A stretch of DNA of 11,090 bases from Collinsella sp. (GTDB taxonomy: Bacteria > Actinomycetota > Coriobacteriia > Coriobacteriales > Coriobacteriaceae), in assembly GCA_019414545.1 (NCBI GenBank), contig DXLV01000013.1, positions 3,239-14,328 of the forward strand. Reading direction: 5' to 3'. Below are positions 1 to 6,723 of this stretch, piece by piece; position 1 is the first letter of the stretch; each line of letters starts with the position of its first letter. Position numbers and translations under genes: made by a program. The notes below the pieces were generated by a model. That model saw only the letters and a list, made by a program, of their open reading frames with translations. It was not told the origin of the DNA and made no database searches.

Positions 1-133
1 CAATCATCATGCTAGAAATCGATACCATCGAAAGTCCGACGAACTCAAGGTAGACAGTTAGAAAATACAAAATGGTGCTGAAGTTCGACAGAAAAACGAA
101 CGTCATATAAAGCAAAACCGTACGGTTTTTCAT
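1..133 (-). CDS. N-terminal fragment of a probable MFS-type membrane transporter (cut by window edge)
   Basis: An open frame reads from an ATG at 133 down to base 1 with no stop, giving 44 residues; the rest lies outside the window. The start is supported by a GGAGGG ribosome binding site (140-145) six bases upstream. The peptide starts MKNRTVLLYM, has a hydrophobic segment at about residues 6-28 and then YLEFVGLS followed by a small polar-hydrophobic run. That matches the first helix and the Y-L-x-x-x-G-L-S loop common at the start of major facilitator transporters. No substrate can be inferred. It lies downstream of the LysR-type gene on the same strand with a 119-base gap, so the regulator may control it or be cotranscribed with it. 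The DNA is more AT-rich than most of the window. The family call is tentative because only one helix is visible. Confidence 0.6.
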   Translation of the reverse strand, partial: MKNRTVLLYMTFVFLSNFSTILYFLTVYLEFVGLSMVSISSMMI

Positions 134-215
134 GCTCCGCCCTCCAAGAGTCAACAATCTAAATCGGAATCTTGGAAAAGCATGAGGGCAAAGCCGTCAG
201 TCATGTGTTACAAGG

Positions 216-234
216 CGTCAACATTCACTTGACG
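216..234. promoter_or_regulatory. Inverted repeat CGTCAA-N7-TTGACG, possible operator upstream of the transporter
   Basis: Six-base perfect arms (216-221 and 229-234) with a 7-base spacer sit in the gap between the LysR-type gene and the transporter start. Regulators of this family bind interrupted dyads, so this is a reasonable candidate site. The spacing is T-N13-A, not the classical T-N11-A, and no good promoter was found next to it. Confidence 0.3.
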
Positions 235-252
235 ACACGAGGCCAAATGGCC

Positions 253-1143
253 TCACGAAGCGAGATGACGCAATAGGTGGAGAAATACCGTCTGGTGTCG
301 ATCGGTCCAGGCATTTTGTCGATAGCAAAAGTAGATAGGCAAGGTTACATCACGCGAACCTTCAATGGAGCACTCACTCACTTCTGACCCATCCGATGCG
401 AGAGAGGACCCAGACAAACTCAATATCAATCCCCCGGCTTGAAGAAACTCAGTCTGAGCCCTGCTTCCGTATTCAACATCACGGAAGCGAAAATTGACGA
501 GCTGGGCTTCGGGACATTGATTGATTGCATTGAGACAGGGTGACAAATTAATGGGAACAGCGAGCCTGCCGCCCAGTAACTCACGAATGGTCATAGCGTC
601 AACAGATTGATGAGCCGCTGGGTATGAAAGAACCTTGAGCTCCTTTTCACCCAAATATTTTGAAGAAAGGACGCTGTCCCGTGGTTCCTCAAACGAGATA
701 GCCGCGTCCGAAATTCCAAGTATAAGTGATTCAAAGCATGTAGCCGTTGGCTGATGCCACACATCAAGGTGAATCTGAGGGTGCGAGCGTTCAAACGAGT
801 CATACCAGTTTTCGGCAAAAAGGCGCCCCCGCCCATGAAGGCAGGGGGCGTAAAGACGGAAATGGCCGTCGGGCGAAACGCCGCCGTTCCCCGATTGAGC
901 GTACTTTTTGAGATCGTCGACTTGTGCCAGGATCACGCGTGCACGACGCGCAAATTCTCTGCCCGCCGGAGACAAAACAGCCTCCCCCGCCGATCGGTTG
1001 AGCAAAACAATCTGATACTCAGATTCCAACTTTTTGATTGCCGACGAAACGGCCTGTGGGCTCACATGAACGGCTCGAGCCGCTTTGCGCACGCCGCCGT
1101 AGTTCGCTACCGCTTGAAGGTATTCGAGTTGAGAAAGCTGCAT
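253..1143 (-). CDS. LysR-family transcriptional regulator
   Basis: The 296-residue protein has the usual length of the LysR family. A winged helix-turn-helix at about residues 1-60 contains the recognisable core A-A-R-A-V-H-V-S-P-Q-A-V-S-S-A-I-K-K-L-E (21-40), followed by L-S-P-A-G (57-61) and a linker helix to about residue 85. The remainder (about 90-296) corresponds to the effector-binding, periplasmic-binding-protein-like domain, which is too divergent to suggest a ligand. The start at 1143 has a GGAG site (1150-1153) six bases upstream. The gene follows the HIT gene by 41 bases on the same strand with no clear terminator between, so readthrough is possible. The probable transporter downstream is the natural candidate target. 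The gene is less GC-rich than xseA/xseB and the plus-strand genes, which suggests a different history. A GAGGCC/GGCCTC hairpin (239-254) overlaps the stop codon. Confidence 0.9.
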   Translation of the reverse strand: MQLSQLEYLQAVANYGGVRKAARAVHVSPQAVSSAIKKLESEYQIVLLNRSAGEAVLSPAGREFARRARVILAQVDDLKKYAQSGNGGVSPDGHFRLYAPCLHGRGRLFAENWYDSFERSHPQIHLDVWHQPTATCFESLILGISDAAISFEEPRDSVLSSKYLGEKELKVLSYPAAHQSVDAMTIRELLGGRLAVPINLSPCLNAINQCPEAQLVNFRFRDVEYGSRAQTEFLQAGGLILSLSGSSLASDGSEVSECSIEGSRDVTLPIYFCYRQNAWTDRHQTVFLHLLRHLAS

Positions 1144-1184
1144 AGGTTACTCCAAAGGCAGCCAAGTCGACGGCCTACGCGCCC

Positions 1185-1520
1185 TCAGATGAGGTTCTCG
1201 CCCAGGTTCTTGCCGCCGAGGACGTGCATGTGGAAGTGCATGACGGTCTGACCGGCGTTAACGCCCTTGTTGGAGATGACGCGGAAACCGTCCTCCAAGC
1301 CCTTGGCCTTAGCGACCTCCTGGATGGCGTGAGCCATGGCGCCCATGGTCTCGGCCGGTACGTTGTCGGCGATGTCGCTGTAGTGCTTCTTAGGGATCAC
1401 GAGCGTGTGGACCGGCGCCTGCGGGTTGAGGTCGTCGAAGGCGATGACCTGGTCGTCCTTATAGACAACGGTCGAGGGGATCTCGTGGTTGGCAATTTTA
1501 CAGAAGATGCAATCGCACAT
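1185..1520 (-). CDS. HIT-family (histidine triad) nucleotide hydrolase, HINT-like
   Basis: The 111-residue protein has the size of bacterial HINT proteins, which hydrolyse nucleoside phosphoramidates and aminoacyl-adenylates in the cytoplasm. The diagnostic histidine triad H-F-H-M-H-V is at residues 95-100, with the middle His (97) the expected nucleophile. The N-terminal C-I-F-C-K-I (4-9) is typical of this subgroup, and the first pair of cysteines may form half of a zinc site. L-N-P-Q-A-P-V-H (31-38) and V-I-P-K-K-H (41-46) are also characteristic. An AAGGAA site lies 6-7 bases before the ATG. The gene is 49 bases downstream of xseB on the same strand and probably forms an operon with xseA-xseB. 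The physiological substrate cannot be told from sequence. Confidence 0.93.
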   Translation of the reverse strand: MCDCIFCKIANHEIPSTVVYKDDQVIAFDDLNPQAPVHTLVIPKKHYSDIADNVPAETMGAMAHAIQEVAKAKGLEDGFRVISNKGVNAGQTVMHFHMHVLGGKNLGENLI

Positions 1521-1569
1521 AGCTGGTTCCTTTCTTACAGACCAAGGTAATTATATTTGGTCGAGATGC

Positions 1570-1836
1570 TTAGAACGAAAGGTTATCATCGGTGTTGGCG
1601 GCCTCGCCGTCGGCGAGCACGTCGTTGCCGTCGACGTCCTTAAGGAGCACCGAGACCTTCTGCTCGGCATCGGACAGGCGGGTGCGCAGGCTTTTGAGGA
1701 GCTCGACGCCGCGGGTGTAGCTCTCGAGCGACTCCTCGAGCTCCATATCGCCCGATTCCAGGCTGCGGATGATGAGCTCCAGCTCCTGCGAGGCCTGCTT
1801 GTACGTAAGCTGCTCTACCGGGGTCTTCTCTGCCAT
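1570..1836 (-). CDS. xseB: Exodeoxyribonuclease VII small subunit
   Basis: The 88-residue acidic, helical protein fits the XseB family (usually about 70-90 residues). The segment L-T-Y-K-Q-A-S-Q-E-L-E-L-I-I (10-23) followed by L-E-S-G-D-M-E-L-E-E-S-L-E (26-38) is the family signature, and Y-T-R-G-V-E-L-L-K (40-48) completes the helical hairpin. XseB packs as several copies around XseA to make exonuclease VII, which degrades single-stranded DNA in both directions to short oligonucleotides. The acidic tail from about residue 66 is variable. An AAAGGA site precedes the ATG. The gene lies 42 bases downstream of xseA on the same strand, and this xseA-xseB order is widely conserved, so cotranscription is likely. 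Confidence 0.95.
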   Translation of the reverse strand: MAEKTPVEQLTYKQASQELELIIRSLESGDMELEESLESYTRGVELLKSLRTRLSDAEQKVSVLLKDVDGNDVLADGEAANTDDNLSF

Positions 1837-1878
1837 ATCTGTTTCCTTTCCTAAGGGTCTATCACTGCGAAACGCGGT

Positions 1879-3330
1879 CTACTCGACCGTATCGACCGTT
1901 GCTGCCACGTTGCCGTCTGCCATGCGCACGCGAATGGCGTCGCCAGGCTTAAAGGTCTTGGCACTCGTAGCCACACCATCATCGCTGTACGCGATGGAAT
2001 AGCCGCGAGCAAGCACTTTGAGCGGCGACAGGGCATCGAGCGACGCTGCCGCACGGCTCAGGTCGGACGCTGGCTTGCTGAGCATCGTGCGCCCTTGATG
2101 CTCTAGGCGGGAACTCGCAAGCGTGAGCGCATGGCGCTTACCATCGAGCCCCGAGGTGCTTGTAATCAGACGCTCGGGCAAGCGCTCAAAGTTGGAGCGG
2201 AATGTCCCGACCGAGCGTACTATGGCGCCCGACAGGCGATCGGCAGTCAGCGCAAGCTCCGATTCGCGACGGTCGACCATAAATGTGGGGTCGTTGAGGC
2301 ACGGGCGACACGCAGCCGCATCGAGCGCATCGCCCAAGCGAGCCGTATAGGTATCCCAGGCACGGCGACCGCGCTGATCGAGCATCTCCAGGTCGACCTG
2401 GGCCGACCCAATCATCGATGCCATCGCGGCACCCAGACGCTGATGGCGCGCCTCGAGCACATCGGCCAACTCCGTCATAGCCGGCGCCACCGATTCTGCC
2501 GCCGCCGTGGGCGTGGAGGCGCGACGGTCGCTCACCATATCGCAGATCGAGGTATCGGGCTCATGACCAATGCCGGTCACCACGGGCACAGGACAAGCCG
2601 CCACCGCGCGGGCAAGTTCCTCGTCATTAAAGGTCATGAGGTCCTCAAAGGAGCCGCCGCCGCGCACCAGCAAAATACAGTCGGGCGCCGGCGTAATGGA
2701 AGCGGCGCGGCGCAAGCCCTCAATGAGCTCGGCCGGCGCACCCTCGCCTTGAACCTTGGCGCCCACACAGACGAGCTCGACAAGCGGGTTGCGACGACGC
2801 AATGTGCGCTTGACGTCGTCGATTACGGCACCCGAAAGCGAGGTGACGACCGCCACGCGGGAGCAGAACACCGGGATGCGGCGCTTGCGCGCTTCGTCCA
2901 TCAGGCCCTCGCGGCGTAGCTTTTCGGCCAGTTGCGCCACTTGTTGACGCAGCAGACCCTCCCCCGCCAGCGAGAACGAGCGGGCAACGAAGCTCATGCG
3001 ACCCGTAGGCTTGTAGAGATTGAAGCTGCCCTTAAAGCTTACCTGCATGCCGTCGCGCAAGTCGAAGGTGCGCTTAAGGTAGGCGCCCTTCCAGATGATG
3101 CAGTCGACGGCGGCCGAGTCGTCTTTAATCTGGAAGTAGCAGTGGCCGCTTCGGGCGTTGGGACCACGGAAACCCGTGACCTCGCCCAGGACACTCAGCT
3201 GCGGAATGGCATCGAGCGCACCGGCGGCGATCTCTACCGCCTGGCTCACGCTGAGCTCCTTACGCTCCTGCTCGTCCGAACCGTCGAACTCGGCGGAAAC
3301 GGCATTGCCGGTTAGATTCCAGCCTGCCAC
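1879..3330 (-). CDS. xseA: Exodeoxyribonuclease VII large subunit
   Basis: XseA is the catalytic subunit of exonuclease VII. With the chosen start the protein has 483 residues. An N-terminal OB-fold DNA-binding domain spans about 25-122 (with Q-L-S-V-L-G-E-V near 44 and C-Y-F-Q-I-K-D at 64-70). The catalytic domain runs from about 150 and contains R-G-G-G-S (223-227), the hallmark G-I-G-H-E-P-D (253-259) and R-R-A-S-T-P-T-A-A-A-E (269-279). The C-terminal half is predicted helical, matching the long coiled-coil arm that binds XseB. An ATG frame extends to 3357, but a strong AGGAGG (3335-3340) lies four bases before a GTG at 3330, and the upstream ATGs lack a site, so GTG is preferred. xseB follows by 42 bases. 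The gene is intact with no missing key motif. Confidence 0.95.
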   Translation of the reverse strand: MAGWNLTGNAVSAEFDGSDEQERKELSVSQAVEIAAGALDAIPQLSVLGEVTGFRGPNARSGHCYFQIKDDSAAVDCIIWKGAYLKRTFDLRDGMQVSFKGSFNLYKPTGRMSFVARSFSLAGEGLLRQQVAQLAEKLRREGLMDEARKRRIPVFCSRVAVVTSLSGAVIDDVKRTLRRRNPLVELVCVGAKVQGEGAPAELIEGLRRAASITPAPDCILLVRGGGSFEDLMTFNDEELARAVAACPVPVVTGIGHEPDTSICDMVSDRRASTPTAAAESVAPAMTELADVLEARHQRLGAAMASMIGSAQVDLEMLDQRGRRAWDTYTARLGDALDAAACRPCLNDPTFMVDRRESELALTADRLSGAIVRSVGTFRSNFERLPERLITSTSGLDGKRHALTLASSRLEHQGRTMLSKPASDLSRAAASLDALSPLKVLARGYSIAYSDDGVATSAKTFKPGDAIRVRMADGNVAATVDTVE

Positions 3331-3399
3331 GCAGCCTCCTTTCGTCATCGTGCACAAGGGCTCCGGCCCTGCGCAAATTCAAGTCCAACACATAGTACA

Positions 3400-3429
3400 G
3401 CGCCGCGAGGACACGAATCCCCGCGGCGC
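3400..3429 (-). terminator. GC-rich hairpin between the metallopeptidase gene and xseA, possible weak terminator
   Basis: Arms GCGCCGCG (3400-3407) and CGCGGCGC (3422-3429) are perfectly complementary. The stem continues inward by G-C pairs after a mismatch. It sits 16 bases past the metallopeptidase stop codon, where a terminator would be expected. On the minus strand no run of T follows, so it may instead be an mRNA-stabilising 3' hairpin. Confidence 0.35.
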
Positions 3430-3445
3430 CTGCCTGTCCCATTTG

Positions 3446-4150
3446 TTATCGGTTGGAGTTTCTGTTGTAGCGAGCCATAAGATAGAGCAGCTGAATAATC
3501 GAGGTGAGCGCAGCGGCAACATAGGTAAGCGCGGCGGCCGTCAGCACCTTCTTGGCACCGTTGACCTGCTTGGAACTCATGCCCGACTGCTCGATATACG
3601 CCACGGCGCGGCGACTGGCGTCAATCTCGACCGGCAGCGTAACGAGCTGGAACAGCACGCTAAACGAGAAGAAGATCAGCGCGAGGGTCGTGAGTCCCGC
3701 GATGTTCATAAACAGGCCCAAGAGCAACACGATGGTCCAGGTGTTCTGGGTAAAGTTGACGACCGGCACGAGGGCGGTACGTACCTTCATCATGGCATAG
3801 CCGCTTTGACGCTGGGCGGCATGGCCCGCCTCGTGGCAGGCGACGGCAACGCTTGCGACCGAACCGCCCGAACGATTGGCATCCGACAGATACAGGTTGT
3901 TGTCCTGCGGGTTGTAATGGTCGGTGAGCTCGCCAGCGACACCCTTGATACCCACGGCGTTGCAACCGTTGGCGTCGAGCATGCGGCGAGCGACCGTGGC
4001 ACCCGTGTCGCCGTCCGAGCGAACCTTGGACCACGTCTTGTACGTCGAGTTGATATAGTTCTGTGCGGCAAGGCCAAGCACCGTGCAGACAAGAACAACC
4101 AGCAGGTACAGCGGGTCGATGCCAAAGCCGTATCCATAGTAATAGGGCAT
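3446..4150 (-). CDS. Membrane zinc metallopeptidase, YugP-like (zinc peptidase family 2)
   Basis: The 234-residue membrane protein carries the zinc-protease motif H-E-A-G-H at 106-110, in the context V-A-V-A-C-H-E-A-G-H-A-A-Q, which is typical of the YugP/DUF-type zinc peptidase 2 family. L-P-V-E-I-D-A-S-R-R-A (172-182) probably supplies the third metal ligand (Glu176) and is strongly conserved in the family. An N-terminal anchor lies at about 13-30 after a Tyr/Gly-rich start (MPYYYGYGFG). Further hydrophobic segments are at about 125-148, 150-172 and 203-226. The substrates of this family are unknown. The frame extends upstream to 4219, but GGAGG seven bases before the ATG at 4150 fixes the start. 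A weak -10-like TAGAAT (complement of 4186-4191) lies upstream. The gene stands alone between two hairpin regions. Confidence 0.9.
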   Translation of the reverse strand: MPYYYGYGFGIDPLYLLVVLVCTVLGLAAQNYINSTYKTWSKVRSDGDTGATVARRMLDANGCNAVGIKGVAGELTDHYNPQDNNLYLSDANRSGGSVASVAVACHEAGHAAQRQSGYAMMKVRTALVPVVNFTQNTWTIVLLLGLFMNIAGLTTLALIFFSFSVLFQLVTLPVEIDASRRAVAYIEQSGMSSKQVNGAKKVLTAAALTYVAAALTSIIQLLYLMARYNRNSNR

Positions 4151-4242
4151 GCGAATTCCTCCGAATCGAGTTACACGTTGGAGGCATTCTACCCACTCGC
4201 CCAGCAGGCAAGTCAGCATCGATGTTTAGGCATTGTCAGCGA

Positions 4243-4340
4243 AAACGGCCGAGAGCGAGCAAGGTGACGTGAAAGAAAAGCGACGCGTACTTTGGTACGC
4301 GAGCGACGATTGAACGTCAGATTGCCGCTCTCGGCCGTTT
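4243..4340. repeat. Long imperfect hairpin repeat, copy A of a two-copy family in this window
   Basis: The outer arms 4243-4257 and 4326-4340 are perfectly complementary over 15 bases. After a bulged A4258 the stem continues with GCAA/TTGC (4259-4262/4322-4325), then TGACGT/ACGTCA (4265-4270/4314-4319), and ends with an inner hairpin CGCGTAC-TTTG-GTACGCG (4284-4301). The central sequence, including ACGCGAGCGACGA (4297-4309), recurs in inverted orientation at 9736-9836. It lies 3' of the RNase D gene and upstream of the metallopeptidase gene. No coding potential is apparent. It could be a structured RNA, a REP-like mobile palindrome or a 3' end-processing element. Confidence 0.8.
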
Positions 4341-4353
4341 GCAGCGTCGAGCT

Positions 4354-4381
4354 GTTACGCGGTTTGGTAAAACCGCGTAAC
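4354..4381 (-). terminator. Perfect 12-bp hairpin just after the RNase D gene, terminator-like without a strong T run
   Basis: GTTACGCGGTTT (4354-4365) and AAACCGCGTAAC (4370-4381) pair perfectly with a 4-base loop. It begins 8 bases past the RNase D stop codon. On the minus strand the 3' arm is followed by AGCTCGACG, not by T residues, so intrinsic termination would be weak. A role as an RNA-stabilising hairpin is equally possible. Confidence 0.45.
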
Positions 4382-4388
4382 TATATAC

Positions 4389-5522
4389 CTATAACAACTC
4401 AATCTTTCCGTCCTTCACGGTGAGCCCCATATTGCCGGAAAGCAGATCGTCCAGGCGCGAACCCACAAGCTCAAAACGCCAGCCTTCGCGCAGGGGGCTT
4501 TGCTCAGGATGCTCGATGTAATCGGCCAGGTCATCGCGCGAGGCAATGACCGAGGTCGCCACCCCCGAGCGCTCGGCAACCAAGCGAATAAGCGCATACA
4601 TCAGGTCCGTCACGCTCTCAAGCTCCGGCGAAATCTGGCGATGCCCGCGCACCATGAGCGGCAGGCGATCGTGCGGGCAGCTCGCACCGCGCTTGATGGC
4701 CATGAGCGCGCCGTCCACGTCGCGCTCCCCCAACTGGTCGGTACCGCGAATGCTACGGAACTCCTCAACGCGCACGGGATTGCGCTTAACGAGCGCCAGC
4801 AGCGTATCGTCGGACATGACCCACTTGCGCGGGATGTTGCGGCGCTCGGCGCGGTCCTCGCGCCAGGCGGCGAGCTCGCGCGCGATGCCCAACTGGTGAC
4901 GGCTGCACGAATTGATGCGTTTGACCTTACGGAACGCCTCGTGGCGATCGGCGCGATAGTGCGACTCGTCAGCCAGCGGGCGCAGCTCGTCGAGCACCCA
5001 GTCCACGCGGCCCAGCTCGCGCAGGCGGCTCATCATCTCGGTATAGGCGACGATCAGGTACTTGACGTCATCGATCGCGTACTCGATCTGTTTGTCGGTC
5101 AGCGGGCGACGCGACCAGTCGGTCAGCGACTCGGTCTTGGGCAGCGAGACGCCGCAAAACGTCTGCACGAGCGCGCCGTAGGAAATCTGCTGGCGTTCGC
5201 CCAAAAAGGCGGCGGCCACCTGCGTGTCAAAAATCGGACGCGGCAGCTCGCCCACGGTATGGAGCATAACCTCCATATCCTGCGAGCAGGCGTGGAAGAC
5301 TTTGGTCACGCTCTCGTCGGCCATAAGCTCGGCCAGCGGCGATAGGTCGTCGATTACCAGGGGATCGACCGCTACGCTCTCGGCAGGAGTGGCAATCTGA
5401 ACCAAACACAGACGCGGATGGAACGTGCGCTCGCGCAAAAACTCGGTATCGACGGCGATCGCGTCGAACTCGCGGGCGCGCTGGCAAAAGTCGACCAGAG
5501 CCTGATGTGTGGAAATGTACAT
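4389..5522 (-). CDS. rnd: Ribonuclease D-like 3'-5' exonuclease with HRDC domain
   Basis: From the ATG at 5522 the protein has 377 residues, the usual size of RNase D, which trims the 3' ends of tRNA and other small RNAs. The DEDDy exonuclease motifs are all visible: A-V-D-T-E-F (23-28, Asp25 and Glu27), F-H-A-C-S-Q-D-M-E (77-85, Asp82) and Y-A-I-D-D (148-152). L-T-D-W-S-R-R-P-L (133-141) is also typical. An HRDC nucleic-acid-binding domain follows at about 207-285, and a second helical region resembling a degenerate HRDC fills the C-terminus. The start is not certain: the frame continues to a GTG at 5558 and neither start has a good ribosome binding site. ATG gives a better family match, since the exonuclease fold then begins at once. 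The lipid kinase gene is divergent, starting 98 bases away. Confidence 0.9.
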   Translation of the reverse strand: MYISTHQALVDFCQRAREFDAIAVDTEFLRERTFHPRLCLVQIATPAESVAVDPLVIDDLSPLAELMADESVTKVFHACSQDMEVMLHTVGELPRPIFDTQVAAAFLGERQQISYGALVQTFCGVSLPKTESLTDWSRRPLTDKQIEYAIDDVKYLIVAYTEMMSRLRELGRVDWVLDELRPLADESHYRADRHEAFRKVKRINSCSRHQLGIARELAAWREDRAERRNIPRKWVMSDDTLLALVKRNPVRVEEFRSIRGTDQLGERDVDGALMAIKRGASCPHDRLPLMVRGHRQISPELESVTDLMYALIRLVAERSGVATSVIASRDDLADYIEHPEQSPLREGWRFELVGSRLDDLLSGNMGLTVKDGKIELL

Positions 5523-5586
5523 ATCAACCCATCGAATAAGGTTAGGCCCGAAAAACACGGGTAGGATATCGGCATTGCTCTACAAC

Positions 5587-5592
5587 TATACT
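5587..5592 (+). promoter_or_regulatory. Candidate -10 element (TATACT) for the lipid kinase gene
   Basis: TATACT differs from the TATAAT consensus at one base and lies 28 bases before the kinase ATG, in the intergenic gap shared with the divergent RNase D gene. No convincing -35 was found at the proper spacing, so this is a weak call. Confidence 0.35.
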
Positions 5593-5620
5593 CGGTTAGT
5601 CACAGAACGGGAACGTAAGT

Positions 5621-6538
5621 ATGCGCTGCCTTATCATCCACAACCCGGCATCGGGCCCCAGCTCAGATGAAATCTACGCATTCACGCACGCCCTTGCACA
5701 GGGCGGCGACGAGGTCGTGATGCGCTTTATCGGCGATGGCATGGAGCCCGAGGACGCGGTAGCGGACGTTCGCGAGTTCGATCGCGTGGTCGTTTCGGGC
5801 GGCGACGGCACCGTCTCCAACGTGCTCGACCAGATGCGCGGGTGCGGTGTCCCCACGCTCGTCTTCCCCTCCGGCACGGCCTGCCTGTTCTTTAACAACA
5901 TCGGCAATGCCCCTGAGGCGGCGGCACTCGCCAAGGCTTGCCGCGACGGCCGCACGGTCAAAGTGGACATGGGTGAGCTCTTTTGGCTCGACGAGAACGG
6001 CAACGAGAAGCGCCACGGCTTTATCATCATCGCCGGCTCGGGCTTCGACGCCGAGATCATGATGAAGGCCGCTCCCACCAAAAACGACATTGGCGAGATC
6101 GCCTACTTCCTCTCCGCGCTCGCCACGCCCAACCCCACGGTGGCGCACTTTACCATTGAGCACGACGGCATTGTCGAGGAGCTCGACGGCATCTGCTGCA
6201 TGGCAGGCAATACCTCGGTCATCCAAAACGACATCAACCTGTTCCCCAACTGCCGCATGGACGACGGCATGGTCGACATCGTCGTTATTGAGCCCGTGCG
6301 CACGATGCAGCTGCTCCCCACGGTAATTACCGCCGCGCTCGACCCCGCTGGCAAAGTGCTCGGCCGTCCGCAGTTTAAGATCATCCAGACCAAGGAAGCC
6401 AAGATCACCTGCACGCCATCGCTGGGCATGCAGTTCGATGGAGAGATCATCTCCAGCAACTCCGGCGTCTTTGGCGCTCGCGCGCTGCCGCAATGTCTCG
6501 ACCTCATCGTCGACGAATTTTCACCGCTCGGAAAATAG
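5621..6538 (+). CDS. Diacylglycerol/sphingosine kinase family lipid kinase (DagK/YegS-like)
   Basis: The 305-residue protein has the length and motifs of soluble bacterial lipid kinases, which phosphorylate a lipid hydroxyl with ATP at the membrane surface. The start L-I-I-H-N-P-A-S-G (4-12) is the first conserved block, V-V-V-S-G-G-D-G-T-V-S-N-V (56-68) is the nucleotide-binding GGDGT motif, and F-P-S-G-T-A (82-87) is the third block. The C-terminal beta-rich domain holds the family's P-x-x-x-x-Q-F-D-G-E-I-type segment (M-Q-F-D-G-E-I near 270). An oddity is that the usual G-T-x-N-x-F-A after block three reads G-T-A-C-L-F-F-N-N, so the conserved Asn is shifted or replaced. The substrate could be diacylglycerol, undecaprenol or another lipid. 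The ribosome binding site is weak (GGGA). A 30-codon ORF follows, overlapping by its ribosome binding site. Confidence 0.88.
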   Translation: MRCLIIHNPASGPSSDEIYAFTHALAQGGDEVVMRFIGDGMEPEDAVADVREFDRVVVSGGDGTVSNVLDQMRGCGVPTLVFPSGTACLFFNNIGNAPEAAALAKACRDGRTVKVDMGELFWLDENGNEKRHGFIIIAGSGFDAEIMMKAAPTKNDIGEIAYFLSALATPNPTVAHFTIEHDGIVEELDGICCMAGNTSVIQNDINLFPNCRMDDGMVDIVVIEPVRTMQLLPTVITAALDPAGKVLGRPQFKIIQTKEAKITCTPSLGMQFDGEIISSNSGVFGARALPQCLDLIVDEFSPLGK

Positions 6539-6547
6539 GAGGACCCC

Positions 6548-6640
6548 ATGAACGACAATCCCCTGATTGGCTTTATCGTCATCGTCTTGGCCATGCTCGT
6601 TGGTTACGCTATCAATGTGATCCACCGTCGAAAGAAGTAA
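6548..6640 (+). CDS. Small single-pass membrane protein, 30 residues, coupled to the lipid kinase
   Basis: A short frame with a very strong AGGAGG (6537-6542), which overlaps the kinase stop codon (6536-6538), starts at ATG 6548 after a 5-base spacer. The peptide has a short polar start (MNDNPL), one hydrophobic helix from about Ile7 to Ile25, and a basic end H-R-R-K-K. This charge distribution predicts the C-terminus inside the cell. Nothing in it suggests catalysis. Position and overlap imply translational coupling with the kinase; it might be a membrane tether or modulator for it, but that is inference. A strong terminator 33 bases after its stop closes the two-gene unit. The strong ribosome binding site and the clean helix make chance unlikely. 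Confidence 0.75.
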   Translation: MNDNPLIGFIVIVLAMLVGYAINVIHRRKK

Positions 6641-6673
6641 ATCCACATTGGTATGATATTCATCCAGTTATCG

Positions 6674-6723
6674 ACTCTCCCGTTGTTTATGCAAATCCTA
6701 AACAGCGGGAGAGTTTTCTTTTT
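6674..6723 (+). terminator. Strong intrinsic terminator of the lipid kinase operon
   Basis: A 16-bp stem (6674-6689 with 6699-6714, one G-U pair) with a 9-base loop is followed directly by a T-rich run, TTTCTTTTT (6715-6723). This is the strongest terminator in the window and separates the kinase unit from the dipeptidase gene. Confidence 0.93.

Noticed and set aside
3158..4267. 369-codon plus-strand frame across the metallopeptidase gene
   Set aside because: It is opposite the start of xseA, the metallopeptidase gene and part of repeat A, all better explained; its translation is His/Arg/Gln-rich without recognisable domains.
5663..6493. 276-codon minus-strand frame opposite the lipid kinase gene
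   Set aside because: Third-position GC bias of the kinase gene explains it; the kinase frame has clear motifs and this one has none.
6649..6657. TTGGTATGAT, an extended -10-like sequence between the miniprotein and its terminator
   Set aside because: It has no -35, and transcription from it would end at the terminator within about 60 bases; a tiny RNA is possible but nothing else supports it.
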